The position numbers were made by a program, and so were the translations under genes. Shown here piece after piece: positions 6,297-13,489 of a DNA stretch of 13,489 nucleotides (its first letter is position 1; every line of letters begins with the position of its first letter). This DNA comes from DASZCR01 sp035942915 (lineage in GTDB: Bacteria > Acidobacteriota > Blastocatellia > Pyrinomonadales > Pyrinomonadaceae): the NCBI GenBank assembly GCA_035942915.1, contig DASZCR010000377.1:1-13489 (forward strand), read 5' to 3'. The notes below the pieces were generated by a model. The model was not told the DNA's origin. It made no database searches and was given only the letters and a program-made list of their open reading frames with translations.

Positions 6297-7772
6297 ATGA
6301 GTAGCAGCAGAGACAGGAAAGGCAAAGTTTCTCGTCCGGAGGCTTCAGCCGCAGGCCGAAGACCCAACGAGGAGGAGACGACTCGTGAAGTTCACGCCGA
6401 TTTTGAGGCCGCAGTCAGTTCTGAGGGCGGAGGCGCGACGGCGCGCGACGAGACCGCAGCAGCGCGCAGCACGAGAGACGCCGCGCGGACGACGACGACT
6501 TCAAACACCGCGACGACGAGCACTCCGACCAGTCGTCTCAGCCTCGCGTCTAGAAGCCTGCTCAACGAGTTGCAGAACCTCTCTTCGTACCCTTCGGCGA
6601 GCACCGCGCTGACGCCCGCGCAGCCGATTTCCGGAGGTGGCGGCACCGCTCCGGCGTCGCTTCAGCGCACGGTCGAGTCGGCTCTGCAATCCGTCCTCGG
6701 CAGGCTGCCGAAAGCTGGCGACCAAAAGTCTTTCATGGCCGCGCTGAAAGTCTCGTTCACCTACAAGGAGACGACGACCGGGCGCGGGCAGTACGAATGG
6801 ACGCCGCGCTCCTACATCGGGCAGACAGACCTCGGCGGCGGCGTCACCGGCGCGCAGGCCAGTCTCGTGACGTTTGCACGGACGGCACTCGACAATTCGC
6901 TGCCGCTCCTCGATGGTCTCTTCCCGCTCATCTCCGTCGATGACGAAGATGTCGAAGCCGCCACCTCCATCCTGCGTATGACGTGGACTGAATTCGTCAA
7001 CGAACTGGGGCGCGAGGGCGGGCCGCGCATCGCCCGCGCCAACGAACTCATCGACAGCATCCTCGACGACACGCGCACCAGCATCATAGACGGCACGCGC
7101 GGCGGCCACCTGACACGTCTCGGCGTCCTGCTCGGCATCATCGACACAGACGACGATGACAACCCACGCATCAGCCAGCGCACCAACCGAGCCATCGTCA
7201 CGCGCCGCAACGTCATCACGCCCGAAGAGGAAGCGAACCTGACCAACTACATCGCGCTGCGCGACTTCATCACCGCCGTCAATTCCAGTTGGGAAACCTA
7301 CGCGCAGAACTCACGCGGCAGGGATTTGGGCACCGGTCTCGTCATCTTGTCGCGCCTGCTCTCGGTGATTTCCGAGTCGGTCAACGAGGTCTACACCGCG
7401 ATGGACTCCGTGTTGATTGGCGACGCCGAACGCGTCGCCACCCGCATCAACTTCGACGACCGGGACGACATCTCGATGGATGAACTGTTGTCATGGATTT
7501 CCACCTTCGCCTCTGAGGAAGCGCCGCTGCTCGTACAGGACGGCGGGCGCTGGGGTGTCGAGGCCATACTGCCGACGGCGCGACTGCTTGAGGAGTTGAC
7601 GGGGGCAGTTGCCAAGCTGGTTGACGAAGAGGCGCAGAAGGTCACCCCGACGTTCTCGAAGGGCATGGTTCACCCGCGCGTCAGGAATGCGCTCGGCGAC
7701 CTTCTGAGATACCTGACCGACATGAGACAGATGACGGAAGAGATGCTTCGGGCAGATGTGGACATGGTTTAG
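6297..7772 (+). CDS. Large conserved-looking protein with disordered N-terminus, unknown
   Basis: A 491-residue protein. Residues 1-95 are low-complexity and rich in Ser, Thr, Ala, Arg and Glu, so probably disordered. A Gly-rich linker (SGGGG, about 118) leads to a folded part. This begins with a helical SALQSVLGRLP, then a short region FTYKETTTGRGQYEWTPRSY that looks beta-like. A long helical domain with acidic loops follows (DDEDVEAA, DTDDDD). The last 200 residues hold regular helices such as VILSRLLSVISESVNEVYTA and MDELLSWISTFASEEAPLLV. No membrane span, signal peptide or catalytic motif is apparent. It has its own strong ribosome binding site and lies 114 bases after the small helical gene and 32 bases before the next, consistent with one operon. 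A scaffold or structural role is possible, but I have no direct evidence for any function. Confidence 0.8.
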   Translation: MSSSRDRKGKVSRPEASAAGRRPNEEETTREVHADFEAAVSSEGGGATARDETAAARSTRDAARTTTTSNTATTSTPTSRLSLASRSLLNELQNLSSYPSASTALTPAQPISGGGGTAPASLQRTVESALQSVLGRLPKAGDQKSFMAALKVSFTYKETTTGRGQYEWTPRSYIGQTDLGGGVTGAQASLVTFARTALDNSLPLLDGLFPLISVDDEDVEAATSILRMTWTEFVNELGREGGPRIARANELIDSILDDTRTSIIDGTRGGHLTRLGVLLGIIDTDDDDNPRISQRTNRAIVTRRNVITPEEEANLTNYIALRDFITAVNSSWETYAQNSRGRDLGTGLVILSRLLSVISESVNEVYTAMDSVLIGDAERVATRINFDDRDDISMDELLSWISTFASEEAPLLVQDGGRWGVEAILPTARLLEELTGAVAKLVDEEAQKVTPTFSKGMVHPRVRNALGDLLRYLTDMRQMTEEMLRADVDMV

Positions 7773-7804
7773 GGAACTACTTGCAGAATTGAGGAGGCGC
7801 ACCA

Positions 7805-8944
7805 ATGGCGAAGGAACGAGACTACACAGACCTGTATGACCGCATCGCGGCCTTGCGCGAGACGGTGGCTGGGCGGCTCGGCACCGACCTCATCTCCAAC
7901 CCGCAACTCGCCGACGCGCTCACCAAGCAAATCGACGAAATGCTCAAGGCTGTGGAGAAAGAGGAAGCTGGAAAAAAGCCGCCGCCCGATAGCGGCCTCG
8001 CCCAACTCATCGGCCTCGGTCCCGAAGCCGCCACTGACTTCGGCGAAACGCGCATGCCCGTCAGCGTCGAGCGCTACGACGAGACGGTCGCATCCGAGCG
8101 CATCATCGCAATGGCCGACCTCTACTACATCTACCAGCACGAGCGCATCGGTGTCTTCCGCGCCGTGCAGAAGCTTCAGGAACTTTTCCGCGCCGGAACC
8201 GTGCGCCTCTCGGCGGGCAAGGGCGCTTACGGCCTCTACCAGTTTGACCGCCGACAAGTCTTGCGCTTCACACACCGCGACCGCATAGAGGCATACTGCC
8301 GCGCCTTCGGCTACTGTGTCGGGGGGCCGCCGCAGGGGTCGCGCACCAATGCGCAGTTTCACAATCTCTTCTTACAGTTTGTCCGGGAAGTGACGAACTT
8401 TTGGCGCGACAAGCGCATCTCGGATGTCATCCGCGAGCGCGCCTACGACCCTTCCTTCGGTTCAATCTCCAACGTGCGCCGCGCCGGACTCGACCTGCGC
8501 AACAACCTCAAGTTCTCCTCCTACGGCCATCTCAACGTGCTGCGTGTTGAGGTCATGCAACTGCTTGAAGAAGCCTTCCGCATCCTCAACTCCGAAGACA
8601 TACGCAGGCTCTACGGTGCGGACAACGCTTGGGATGTGATTGAAGAGATTCTCGTCCGCTACTTCAAAGAGCAACTCTCCACATCGGCGCGCCAGCGCAT
8701 GGCGATTGCCGGGCGCGAAGTCATCCGTTGGCTCTCGACAGCGCACATCCTGCAAACGTCGCGCGCGCAGTTCGAGGCGCTCCTGATGGAAGTGGCCGAG
8801 CACGCCGAAGAGTGGCTGATGAGCGCCGAAACGACGGGCGTCGTCGAACCGCGAAGGCGAGGCTCGCGCTCGTCCCGTGTAGTGCCGATAGAGCGCGAGG
8901 CCGAGTCGGATGGACGACGCGTCGCGGCAGCGGGCGTCGATTAA
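7805..8944 (+). CDS. Conserved-looking 379-residue protein of unknown function
   Basis: GAGGAGG at 7791-7797 lies seven bases before the ATG. The N-terminal 60 residues are helical and end in a Lys/Glu-rich linker with KKPPPD. From about residue 95 the protein is compact and helical, rich in aromatics and Arg, and has many non-repetitive segments typical of a real fold, such as DLYYIYQHERIGVFRAVQKL, GAYGLYQFDRRQVLRFTHRD and ISNVRRAGLDLRNNLKFSSY. Residues from about 345 on are a polar, Arg/Glu/Ser-rich tail. I see no HTH signature, nucleotide-binding loop, metal motif or membrane segment. I have the impression of having seen similar proteins beside Glu-repeat proteins in other phyla, but that is memory and unverified. 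Tight spacing with its neighbours supports membership of the same operon. Confidence 0.8.
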   Translation: MAKERDYTDLYDRIAALRETVAGRLGTDLISNPQLADALTKQIDEMLKAVEKEEAGKKPPPDSGLAQLIGLGPEAATDFGETRMPVSVERYDETVASERIIAMADLYYIYQHERIGVFRAVQKLQELFRAGTVRLSAGKGAYGLYQFDRRQVLRFTHRDRIEAYCRAFGYCVGGPPQGSRTNAQFHNLFLQFVREVTNFWRDKRISDVIRERAYDPSFGSISNVRRAGLDLRNNLKFSSYGHLNVLRVEVMQLLEEAFRILNSEDIRRLYGADNAWDVIEEILVRYFKEQLSTSARQRMAIAGREVIRWLSTAHILQTSRAQFEALLMEVAEHAEEWLMSAETTGVVEPRRRGSRSSRVVPIEREAESDGRRVAAAGVD

Positions 8945-9014
8945 AGGCGAAACCGTCAGAAACAACGGGGATGACGGATGAACGAGCGCATACGCGACGC
9001 ACATCTTTCGTCCC

Positions 9015-9037
9015 CCTTCTCTCAAGAAGGAGGAGAG
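9015..9037 (+). promoter_or_regulatory. Hairpin overlapping the ribosome binding site of the GIY-YIG gene
   Basis: CCTTCT (9015-9020) and AGAAGG (9025-9030) form a perfect 6-bp stem with a 4-base CTCA loop. The second arm contains the first half of AAGGAGG (9027-9033), the ribosome binding site for the ATG at 9042, so the hairpin could limit translation of that gene. None of the other starts in the cluster shows this. Confidence 0.5.
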
Positions 9038-9041
9038 CACC

Positions 9042-10274
9042 ATGCTGGCAACGACCGGAGACGGACACGCCCTGCGGCTTGAGAACGCGGAACTGAGAAC
9101 GCTCATGCCGCAACTGAGGCACCCGGCGCTGAAGCAGTTGGTGGGGGCGAACTACAGGGGCAACCTGCCGGAGGCCGTCAAGCATTCGGTCGCGGCGTTG
9201 TCCGACAACGCGTTACGCATCGGCGCGGTACGTGAACGGCAAACGGGCAACAGTTTCCCCGTCTTTATGTCTCAGTTGGGCGGGCGCACTTATGAGATTT
9301 TGACGCAGCCTGCCGCCGACGGCGAAAACTCTGTCATCGGACTGCGCGCGCTGCCCGTCCGCAGTCACGCCGAGTACATGGCTTCTTCAGGCCCCACCGC
9401 CGCCGCCACACGCCAAACCACTCTGGGGCCGCGACAGGCTCTGAGCACCGCCGCCGCCGATAGCAACAATAACGTTGAGGGCGTCTATAACATCTATCAT
9501 AACGGCCAGTTGGTCTATCACGGGCAGTCGAAAAACGTCAGGCAGCGCCTCGGCGCTCACCTCAGATGCCTGAACGAATTGCGCATCCCCGTTGGAGGTT
9601 ATCAGGCCGCCGTCGGGCGTATGGCCGGCAGCACCAAGCAACAACGCAGAGGGGAGGAGACTCGCCGCATTGACCAGAGCCGCGCCGCCGGACGCCGCAC
9701 CGGCAACAAACAGCGCGAGTTTGAGGGCGAAGCTGAGTTCCCCGGCTGGGATACAATCCGTGAGATATTTGAGGTGGTGAGAGAGGCCACCCGCCCTATC
9801 CGTGAAGTAGTGGGGCATTTCACACACCCTCTGAAACCCGCGCCCATTGAGAAAAGGACGATTAAGGACATAGCCGTTTATACGGCGAACAAGGGCATTA
9901 ATGCGGCGAGCCAATTCGTTCGGCAAACAATGCGAGACAATCCGGCGGCTTGGGGAACCATACAGGGAATGCAGGGACAAGCACCGCTTTCACCGCCGCT
10001 TGAAGGACGACCATCTCAACGGCGACCATCATCCTCACGACAACCACCTGAACGGCAACCACCTGCACCGCCGCCGCCTGCACGGCGAACACTTGCAGCC
10101 TCACCACCTGTGCGCACGCAACCACGACAGCAAAGCCGCCCGCTCAGCCGACCGCCGTCCAGTATCAGGGGCGCGCAAACAAGGCCGAATCGCCCCAATC
10201 CGCCGCCGCGCCCCGCACCAAGACCCAGCGGCCCCCCCAGAAGACCTCCCGGACGGCCTCCCCGCAGGCCCTAG
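9042..10274 (+). CDS. GIY-YIG-nuclease-like protein with Glu-repeat stretch and Pro/Arg tail
   Basis: The 410-residue protein has an unrecognised N-terminal domain (1-110). A GIY-YIG-like module follows: VEGVYNIYHNGQLVYHGQSK (145-164), then NVRQRLGAHL with Arg167/Arg169 and His173. Further on, EETRRIDQSR then GN (205-222) places a Glu and Asn where the catalytic Glu and final Asn of this superfamily lie. The second motif reads YHG instead of YIG, so activity is uncertain. Next comes EFEGEAEFPGW (226-236), a short version of the Glu-X tracts of the first two cluster genes, then a charged amphipathic helical segment (237-260). Residues 312-410 are a Pro/Arg/Ser-rich basic tail with 5-residue periodicity. 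The shared Glu-X stretch ties this gene to the cluster. It could be a DNA-acting effector; that is inference. Confidence 0.75.
   Translation: MLATTGDGHALRLENAELRTLMPQLRHPALKQLVGANYRGNLPEAVKHSVAALSDNALRIGAVRERQTGNSFPVFMSQLGGRTYEILTQPAADGENSVIGLRALPVRSHAEYMASSGPTAAATRQTTLGPRQALSTAAADSNNNVEGVYNIYHNGQLVYHGQSKNVRQRLGAHLRCLNELRIPVGGYQAAVGRMAGSTKQQRRGEETRRIDQSRAAGRRTGNKQREFEGEAEFPGWDTIREIFEVVREATRPIREVVGHFTHPLKPAPIEKRTIKDIAVYTANKGINAASQFVRQTMRDNPAAWGTIQGMQGQAPLSPPLEGRPSQRRPSSSRQPPERQPPAPPPPARRTLAASPPVRTQPRQQSRPLSRPPSSIRGAQTRPNRPNPPPRPAPRPSGPPRRPPGRPPRRP
10008..10127 (+). repeat. 15-bp tandem repeat in the tail of the GIY-YIG gene
   Basis: Eight degenerate 15-bp units encode pentapeptides RPSQR, RPSSS, RQPPE, RQPPA, PPPPA, RRTLA, ASPPV and RTQPR (residues 323-362). 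The +1 frame of the same DNA reads as a His/Leu/Asn repeat. Confidence 0.7.
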
Positions 10275-10378
10275 TTATTGCCCGGGGTGACGGATGAATG
10301 ATGGAAGCGATGCTATCACGAGCATCCGCAGTGAAGCGCGAGCGCGCGTCCGCGAAGCGGCGACCGTGAAGGGTGTGG

Positions 10379-11758
10379 ATGAAATCGACCATGCATGCGC
10401 GCACGCTCGATTACGCCGCCGAGAGTCGCAGGCGCTTCGTCTCGGAGTTGAAAGAGTTCATCCGTTTTCCTTCCGTCAGCGCGCAACCCCGCCACGCCGA
10501 CGATGTGAAGCGTTGCGCCGGGTGGCTGGCCGCGCACCTGCGACAGATTGGCATGGAGCACGTGCGCGTCATCGACACGTCGCGCCACCCCTTCGTCTAC
10601 GCCGACTGGCGTCATGCGCCCGGCCGCCCGACAATTCTCATCTACGGCCATTACGACGTGCAGCCGGCCGACCCTCTGGAGCAGTGGGAAACACCTCCCT
10701 TCGAGCCGGTCGTGCGCGACAACTACCTCTTCGGTCGCGGCGCGTGCGACGACAAAGGACAACTCTTCGCACACGTCAAGGCGCTCGAATCCTACCTGCG
10801 CACACAAGGTCGTCTGCCGGTCAACGTCAAGTGTCTGTTCGAGGGCGAAGAGGAGATTGGCAGCCCGAACCTGAAAGCATTCCTCGCGCGACATAAATCG
10901 GCGCTGGCTGCCGACGCGGCCGTTATGTCCGACACACGCATGCTCGCCCCGAACCGTCCTGCTTTGACGTACTCGCTACGCGGCAGTCTCAGTCTGGAAC
11001 TGGAAGTCACGGGGCCGGCGCACGATTTACATTCCGGCAACTTCGGCGGGGCGATACACAATCCACTTCAGGCGCTCTGCGAAATCGTCTCCGGTCTGCA
11101 CGACTCGTGCGGGCGCATTCGCATCCCCGGTTTTTACGACCGCGTGCGCCGTTGGGACGACCGCGAGCGAGCCTTCATGGCACGCTCCGGCCCCAGCGAC
11201 GAGAAGATTCTTCGTGACGCGCGCGCCCGAAAGGGTTGGGGCGAGTATGGCTACACGCTCTACGAACGCACCACGACGCGCCCGGCGTTGACCATCAACG
11301 GCATCGGCGGCGGCTATCAGGGCGCGGGCGGCAAATCCATCATACCTGCGCGCGCCTTTGCCAAAATCAGCATCAGGCTCGTACCCGACCAAGAGCCTCG
11401 CGAGATAGAGAGGCTCTTCCGCGCGCACGTCGCACGCTTCACCCCACCCACCGTAAGCGTCGCGATTCGCACGAACCTGCGCTCGAAACCGGCGCTCGTT
11501 GACCGCCATCATCCGTCGATGAGCGCCGCCGCGTCTGCTTACGTCAGAGGCTTCGGTGCGCCGCCCGTCTTCCTTCGCTCCGGCGGCAGCATCCCCGTCG
11601 TCAACATGCTTCAAGAGTTGCTTAACCTGCCGACTGTTCTCATGGGCTTCGCCCTGCCTGACGACCGCATCCACGCGCCCAACGAGCGCTTCTACCTGCC
11701 GAATTTTTATCGCGGCATCAACACCTGTGCACACTTCCTTTCTGGAAGTGACGGATGA
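10379..11758 (+). CDS. M20-family metallodipeptidase / peptidase
   Basis: A 459-residue M20 (ArgE/DapE/CPG2/dipeptidase) enzyme, of the usual length for the M20 dipeptidase group. Metal and catalytic residues are all in place: His91 and Asp93 in GHYDVQP, bridging Asp124 in RGACDDKG, Glu158/Glu159 in EGEEEIGS, Asp185 in VMSDTRM, and His218 in the dimerisation-domain motif HDLHSGNFGG. A late His lies in RIHAPNERF. These enzymes use two metal ions, usually zinc, to cleave dipeptides or N-acyl amino acids in the cytoplasm. AAGGG at 10369-10373 sits five bases before the ATG at 10379, which I prefer to the GTG at 10373 or the ATG at 10391. It follows the GIY-YIG gene by 104 bases on the same strand, so it may be cotranscribed, but its role looks like general metabolism and nothing in it links to the Glu-repeat proteins. 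Confidence 0.93.
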   Translation: MKSTMHARTLDYAAESRRRFVSELKEFIRFPSVSAQPRHADDVKRCAGWLAAHLRQIGMEHVRVIDTSRHPFVYADWRHAPGRPTILIYGHYDVQPADPLEQWETPPFEPVVRDNYLFGRGACDDKGQLFAHVKALESYLRTQGRLPVNVKCLFEGEEEIGSPNLKAFLARHKSALAADAAVMSDTRMLAPNRPALTYSLRGSLSLELEVTGPAHDLHSGNFGGAIHNPLQALCEIVSGLHDSCGRIRIPGFYDRVRRWDDRERAFMARSGPSDEKILRDARARKGWGEYGYTLYERTTTRPALTINGIGGGYQGAGGKSIIPARAFAKISIRLVPDQEPREIERLFRAHVARFTPPTVSVAIRTNLRSKPALVDRHHPSMSAAASAYVRGFGAPPVFLRSGGSIPVVNMLQELLNLPTVLMGFALPDDRIHAPNERFYLPNFYRGINTCAHFLSGSDG

Positions 11759-12175
11759 AGGCTTCTTGCCCGGAACGCGAACAGGACTTCATATCATGAG
11801 CCGCTGCGCTCGATGTTGCGCCCCAAGTTCTCGCCCATCACCTCCTCGACATCTCTATAAGATAGCTGGTAGCGGCAGTCCCATCTGACACACAAAAGGA
11901 TGAGCGATAGCCCGAAGTGACGCCACTTGAACGGGGATTTATCCTGCTTCAAGGGTATGGTTCTAGGAGAGTGTTAACCGAGCGGAGGTCGGATTATAGC
12001 TTTGAGGCAATCCTTGCAACAGTGCCGCCGAGCATCAGGCGACGCGCCTCCTGAAGCCGAATCTGCTTCTGGAATTGCAGAGGGCTTATCGAGGTGACAG
12101 ATTTGAAGTGGTGGTGAAAGCCGGAGTGCGTCCGAGTCCGGCAATTATGCACAAGTTGCAGGGAGTGCCGCCTGC
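11759..12175. other. Intergenic stretch between convergent M20 and nhaA genes
   Basis: No confident gene lies in these 417 bases. A plus-strand frame from about 12075 gives plausible protein (FEVVVKAGVRPSPAIMHKLQ) for some 40 residues but then runs into the antisense of nhaA, so it may be a remnant or chance. Three stem-loops were seen: AAGTG/CACTT (11915-11928), a bulged hairpin at 12054-12087 (AAGCC-TCTGC paired with GCAGA-GGCTT), and GCCGGA/TCCGGC (12120-12142). Any could help end transcription between two convergent genes, but none is followed by a T-run on either strand. Confidence 0.5.
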
Positions 12176-13387
12176 CTACGGCCTCGATGCCGGCGCAAAA
12201 TCCATCGCGTCCATGTCTTCATCGCCCTTTACAGGACTGCCAAGCAGCTTGAGCCAGAGGAAGCCGGCCACGCCCGCCGTGAGCGAGGCGGCGAGGATTG
12301 CCATCTTCGAGACGTTAATCTCGTCACTGTTGCCTGCGAAGGCGAGGTTGGTGATGAAGATGGACATCGTAAAGCCGATACCGCCGAGCAGCCCCGCCCC
12401 GAAGACGTGCTTCCAGTTCAGGTCGAGAGGCAGGCGGCACAAACCGGCCGCGACCGCCGCGAAGCTTGTGAGCGTAATCCCGACGGGCTTGCCGACGAGC
12501 AGCCCCGCGATGATGCCGAGGCTGTTGCCGCCCGTGAGCCTCTGCAACGCGTCTGCGCCGAGGACTATCCCCGTGTTCGCCAGCGCGAAGATGGGCAGGA
12601 TGACGAAGGCGACGGGCTTGTGCAGGACGTGTTCGAGCCGATGCGAGGGCGCCTCCTCGTCGTCCTCCTTGCCCGTGAAGGGGATGGCGAAGGCGAGCAG
12701 CACGCCCGCGATGGTCGCGTGCACCCCAGACTTCAGCATCAGGAACCACATCAGCGCGCCCCCAAGCAGGTAAGGCACGAGACTCATGACTCTCAGGCGG
12801 TTGAGCACGACGAGCAGGCCGAAGACGGCGAACGCGCCGAGCAGATAGAGGGCTGATAGCTCGGCCGTGTAGAAGACTGCAATGACGATGATGGCGCCGA
12901 GGTCGTCCATCACGGCCAGCGCCGTCAAGAACACTTTCAGCGAAGCGGGCACGCGGCTCCCCAGCAGCGCGAGCGCGCCGAGAGCGAAGGCGATGTCGGT
13001 CGCCATCGGGATGCCTAAGCCCGCCTGCGCAGGCGTCCCTGCGTTGATGGAGAAGTGTATGAGTGCTGGCAGCCCTAGCCCGCCAGCGGCGGCGACGATT
13101 GGTAAGAGCGCGTTCCTGAAGTCGGACAACTCGCCGACGTACAACTCGCGCTCAAGTTCCAGCCCGATGAGCAGGAAGAAGACGGCCATGAGCAGGTCGT
13201 TGACCCAATGCTCGACGCTCAAGCCCGCGACGTACGAGTGCCAGAAGTCGAGGTAGGCGTCGCCCGCGCGCGAGTTGGTGACAGCCAGAGAGATGGCTGT
13301 ACAGCCAATCAGCAGGATGCCGCTCGACTTCTCCGAGTCGAAGAAGTTCCTGAACGTCCGCGACAGCTTTCTCTTGACGGTGCTCAT
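12176..13387 (-). CDS. nhaA: Na+/H+ antiporter NhaA
   Basis: The 403-residue inner-membrane protein matches NhaA in length and motifs. It exchanges internal Na+ (or Li+) for external protons, for pH and sodium homeostasis. The ion-binding pair Asp161/Asp162 lies in AVMDDLGAI, matching Asp163/Asp164 of E. coli NhaA. Asp131 in ATDIAFALG corresponds to Asp133, and Lys300 in GKPVGI to Lys300. The early IGLELERE and the HATIAGVLLAF segment are also typical. About twelve hydrophobic segments can be read, with an acidic cytoplasmic loop (KEDDEEAPSHR, about 240-250). The ATG at 13387 follows an in-frame TAG three codons upstream, so it is the first possible start, though the site before it (AAAAGG directly adjacent) is poor. 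The gene is convergent to the M20 gene and unrelated to the Glu-repeat cluster. Confidence 0.97.
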   Translation of the reverse strand: MSTVKRKLSRTFRNFFDSEKSSGILLIGCTAISLAVTNSRAGDAYLDFWHSYVAGLSVEHWVNDLLMAVFFLLIGLELERELYVGELSDFRNALLPIVAAAGGLGLPALIHFSINAGTPAQAGLGIPMATDIAFALGALALLGSRVPASLKVFLTALAVMDDLGAIIVIAVFYTAELSALYLLGAFAVFGLLVVLNRLRVMSLVPYLLGGALMWFLMLKSGVHATIAGVLLAFAIPFTGKEDDEEAPSHRLEHVLHKPVAFVILPIFALANTGIVLGADALQRLTGGNSLGIIAGLLVGKPVGITLTSFAAVAAGLCRLPLDLNWKHVFGAGLLGGIGFTMSIFITNLAFAGNSDEINVSKMAILAASLTAGVAGFLWLKLLGSPVKGDEDMDAMDFAPASRP

Positions 13388-13489
13388 CCTTTTCTACTCA
13401 TGTGACTGATTCGACGCGAACGTGTTCGCGCGGGTTAAAAGTTCGTTAGAGATCAGTGGAAGTGCCGCGTGCGCCTGCCCCTCGGCGTC
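13388..13489 (-). promoter_or_regulatory. Upstream region of nhaA with a 16-bp palindrome
   Basis: CGCGAAC-GT-GTTCGCG at 13415-13430 is a near-perfect inverted repeat (7-bp arms, 2-base spacer) lying 28 to 43 bases upstream of the nhaA start. Its position fits an operator. I could not identify a -35/-10 pair with confidence in the remaining bases. Confidence 0.4.

Noticed and set aside
2031..10274. Phage tail, contractile injection system or toxin-immunity locus
   Set aside because: No sheath, tube, baseplate, ATPase, spike or adhesin-like protein is present, and no small gene that looks like an immunity protein follows the nuclease-like gene.
9901..10290. Separate gene with His-rich pentapeptide-like repeats in the +1 frame of the GIY-YIG tail
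   Set aside because: The main frame is continuous to 10274, has a basic Pro/Arg tail like the other cluster proteins, and the +1 frame has no ribosome binding site; the pattern follows from the 15-bp DNA repeat.
8972..11759. Same 11-mer TGACGGATGAA at 8972-8982, 10288-10298 and 11749-11759, near gene ends
   Set aside because: Too short to be significant in 13 kb of biased composition, and one copy includes a stop codon while the others are intergenic; no further shared flanks.
12120..12142. GCCGGA/TCCGGC hairpin as the nhaA terminator
   Set aside because: Stem is only 6 bp with an 11-base loop and there is no T-run after it on the minus strand.
13415..13430. LexA (SOS) box upstream of nhaA
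   Set aside because: The GAAC and GTTC half-sites are separated by 2 bases instead of the 4 of the Gram-positive-type box, and nhaA is not a usual SOS gene.

Overview
The window is GC-rich bacterial chromosomal DNA with tightly packed genes, strong GGAGG-type ribosome binding sites and two ordinary housekeeping genes at its right end. From memory of similar proteins (the short LuxR-type regulator, the winged-helix protein with a Pro/Thr/His linker, and the Glu-repeat proteins) I would guess Acidobacteriota, perhaps class Blastocatellia. No rRNA or taxonomic marker is present, so this is inference only.

Layout. Positions 3-734 hold the 3' part of a winged-helix DNA-binding protein gene, with an unusual heptanucleotide-repeat linker. 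Positions 735-1099 are AT-richer and hold at most one doubtful small ORF. A stand-alone LuxR/GerE regulator lies on the minus strand (1100-1576). A 454-base gap separates it from a run of seven plus-strand genes (2031-10274). NhaA is on the minus strand at 12176-13387. An M20 metallopeptidase (10379-11758) sits between the run and NhaA.

The seven-gene run is the most interesting part. It begins with two paralogous proteins built from strictly alternating Glu-X tracts (X mostly Phe, Tyr or Gly). Each has two such tracts around a 50-odd-residue Ala/Gly/Arg-rich amphipathic segment, then a conserved helical domain and a strongly basic tail. Next come a putative HEXXH zinc metalloprotease, a small helical protein translationally linked to it, a 491-residue protein with a disordered Ser/Thr/Ala-rich start, and a 379-residue conserved-looking protein. 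The last gene encodes a GIY-YIG-nuclease-like protein that carries a short Glu-Phe-Glu-Gly-Glu stretch of the same kind, followed by a Pro/Arg-rich tail. The shared stretch, common strand and small gaps suggest one functional unit: acidic-repeat proteins, a protease that could process them, and a nuclease-like partner. Its function is unknown to me. I see no phage tail, contractile-injection, CRISPR, transposase or obvious immunity genes that would place it in a known system.

The divergent LuxR-type gene is the natural candidate regulator of the run because the two share the 1577-2030 region, but no operator could be identified with confidence.
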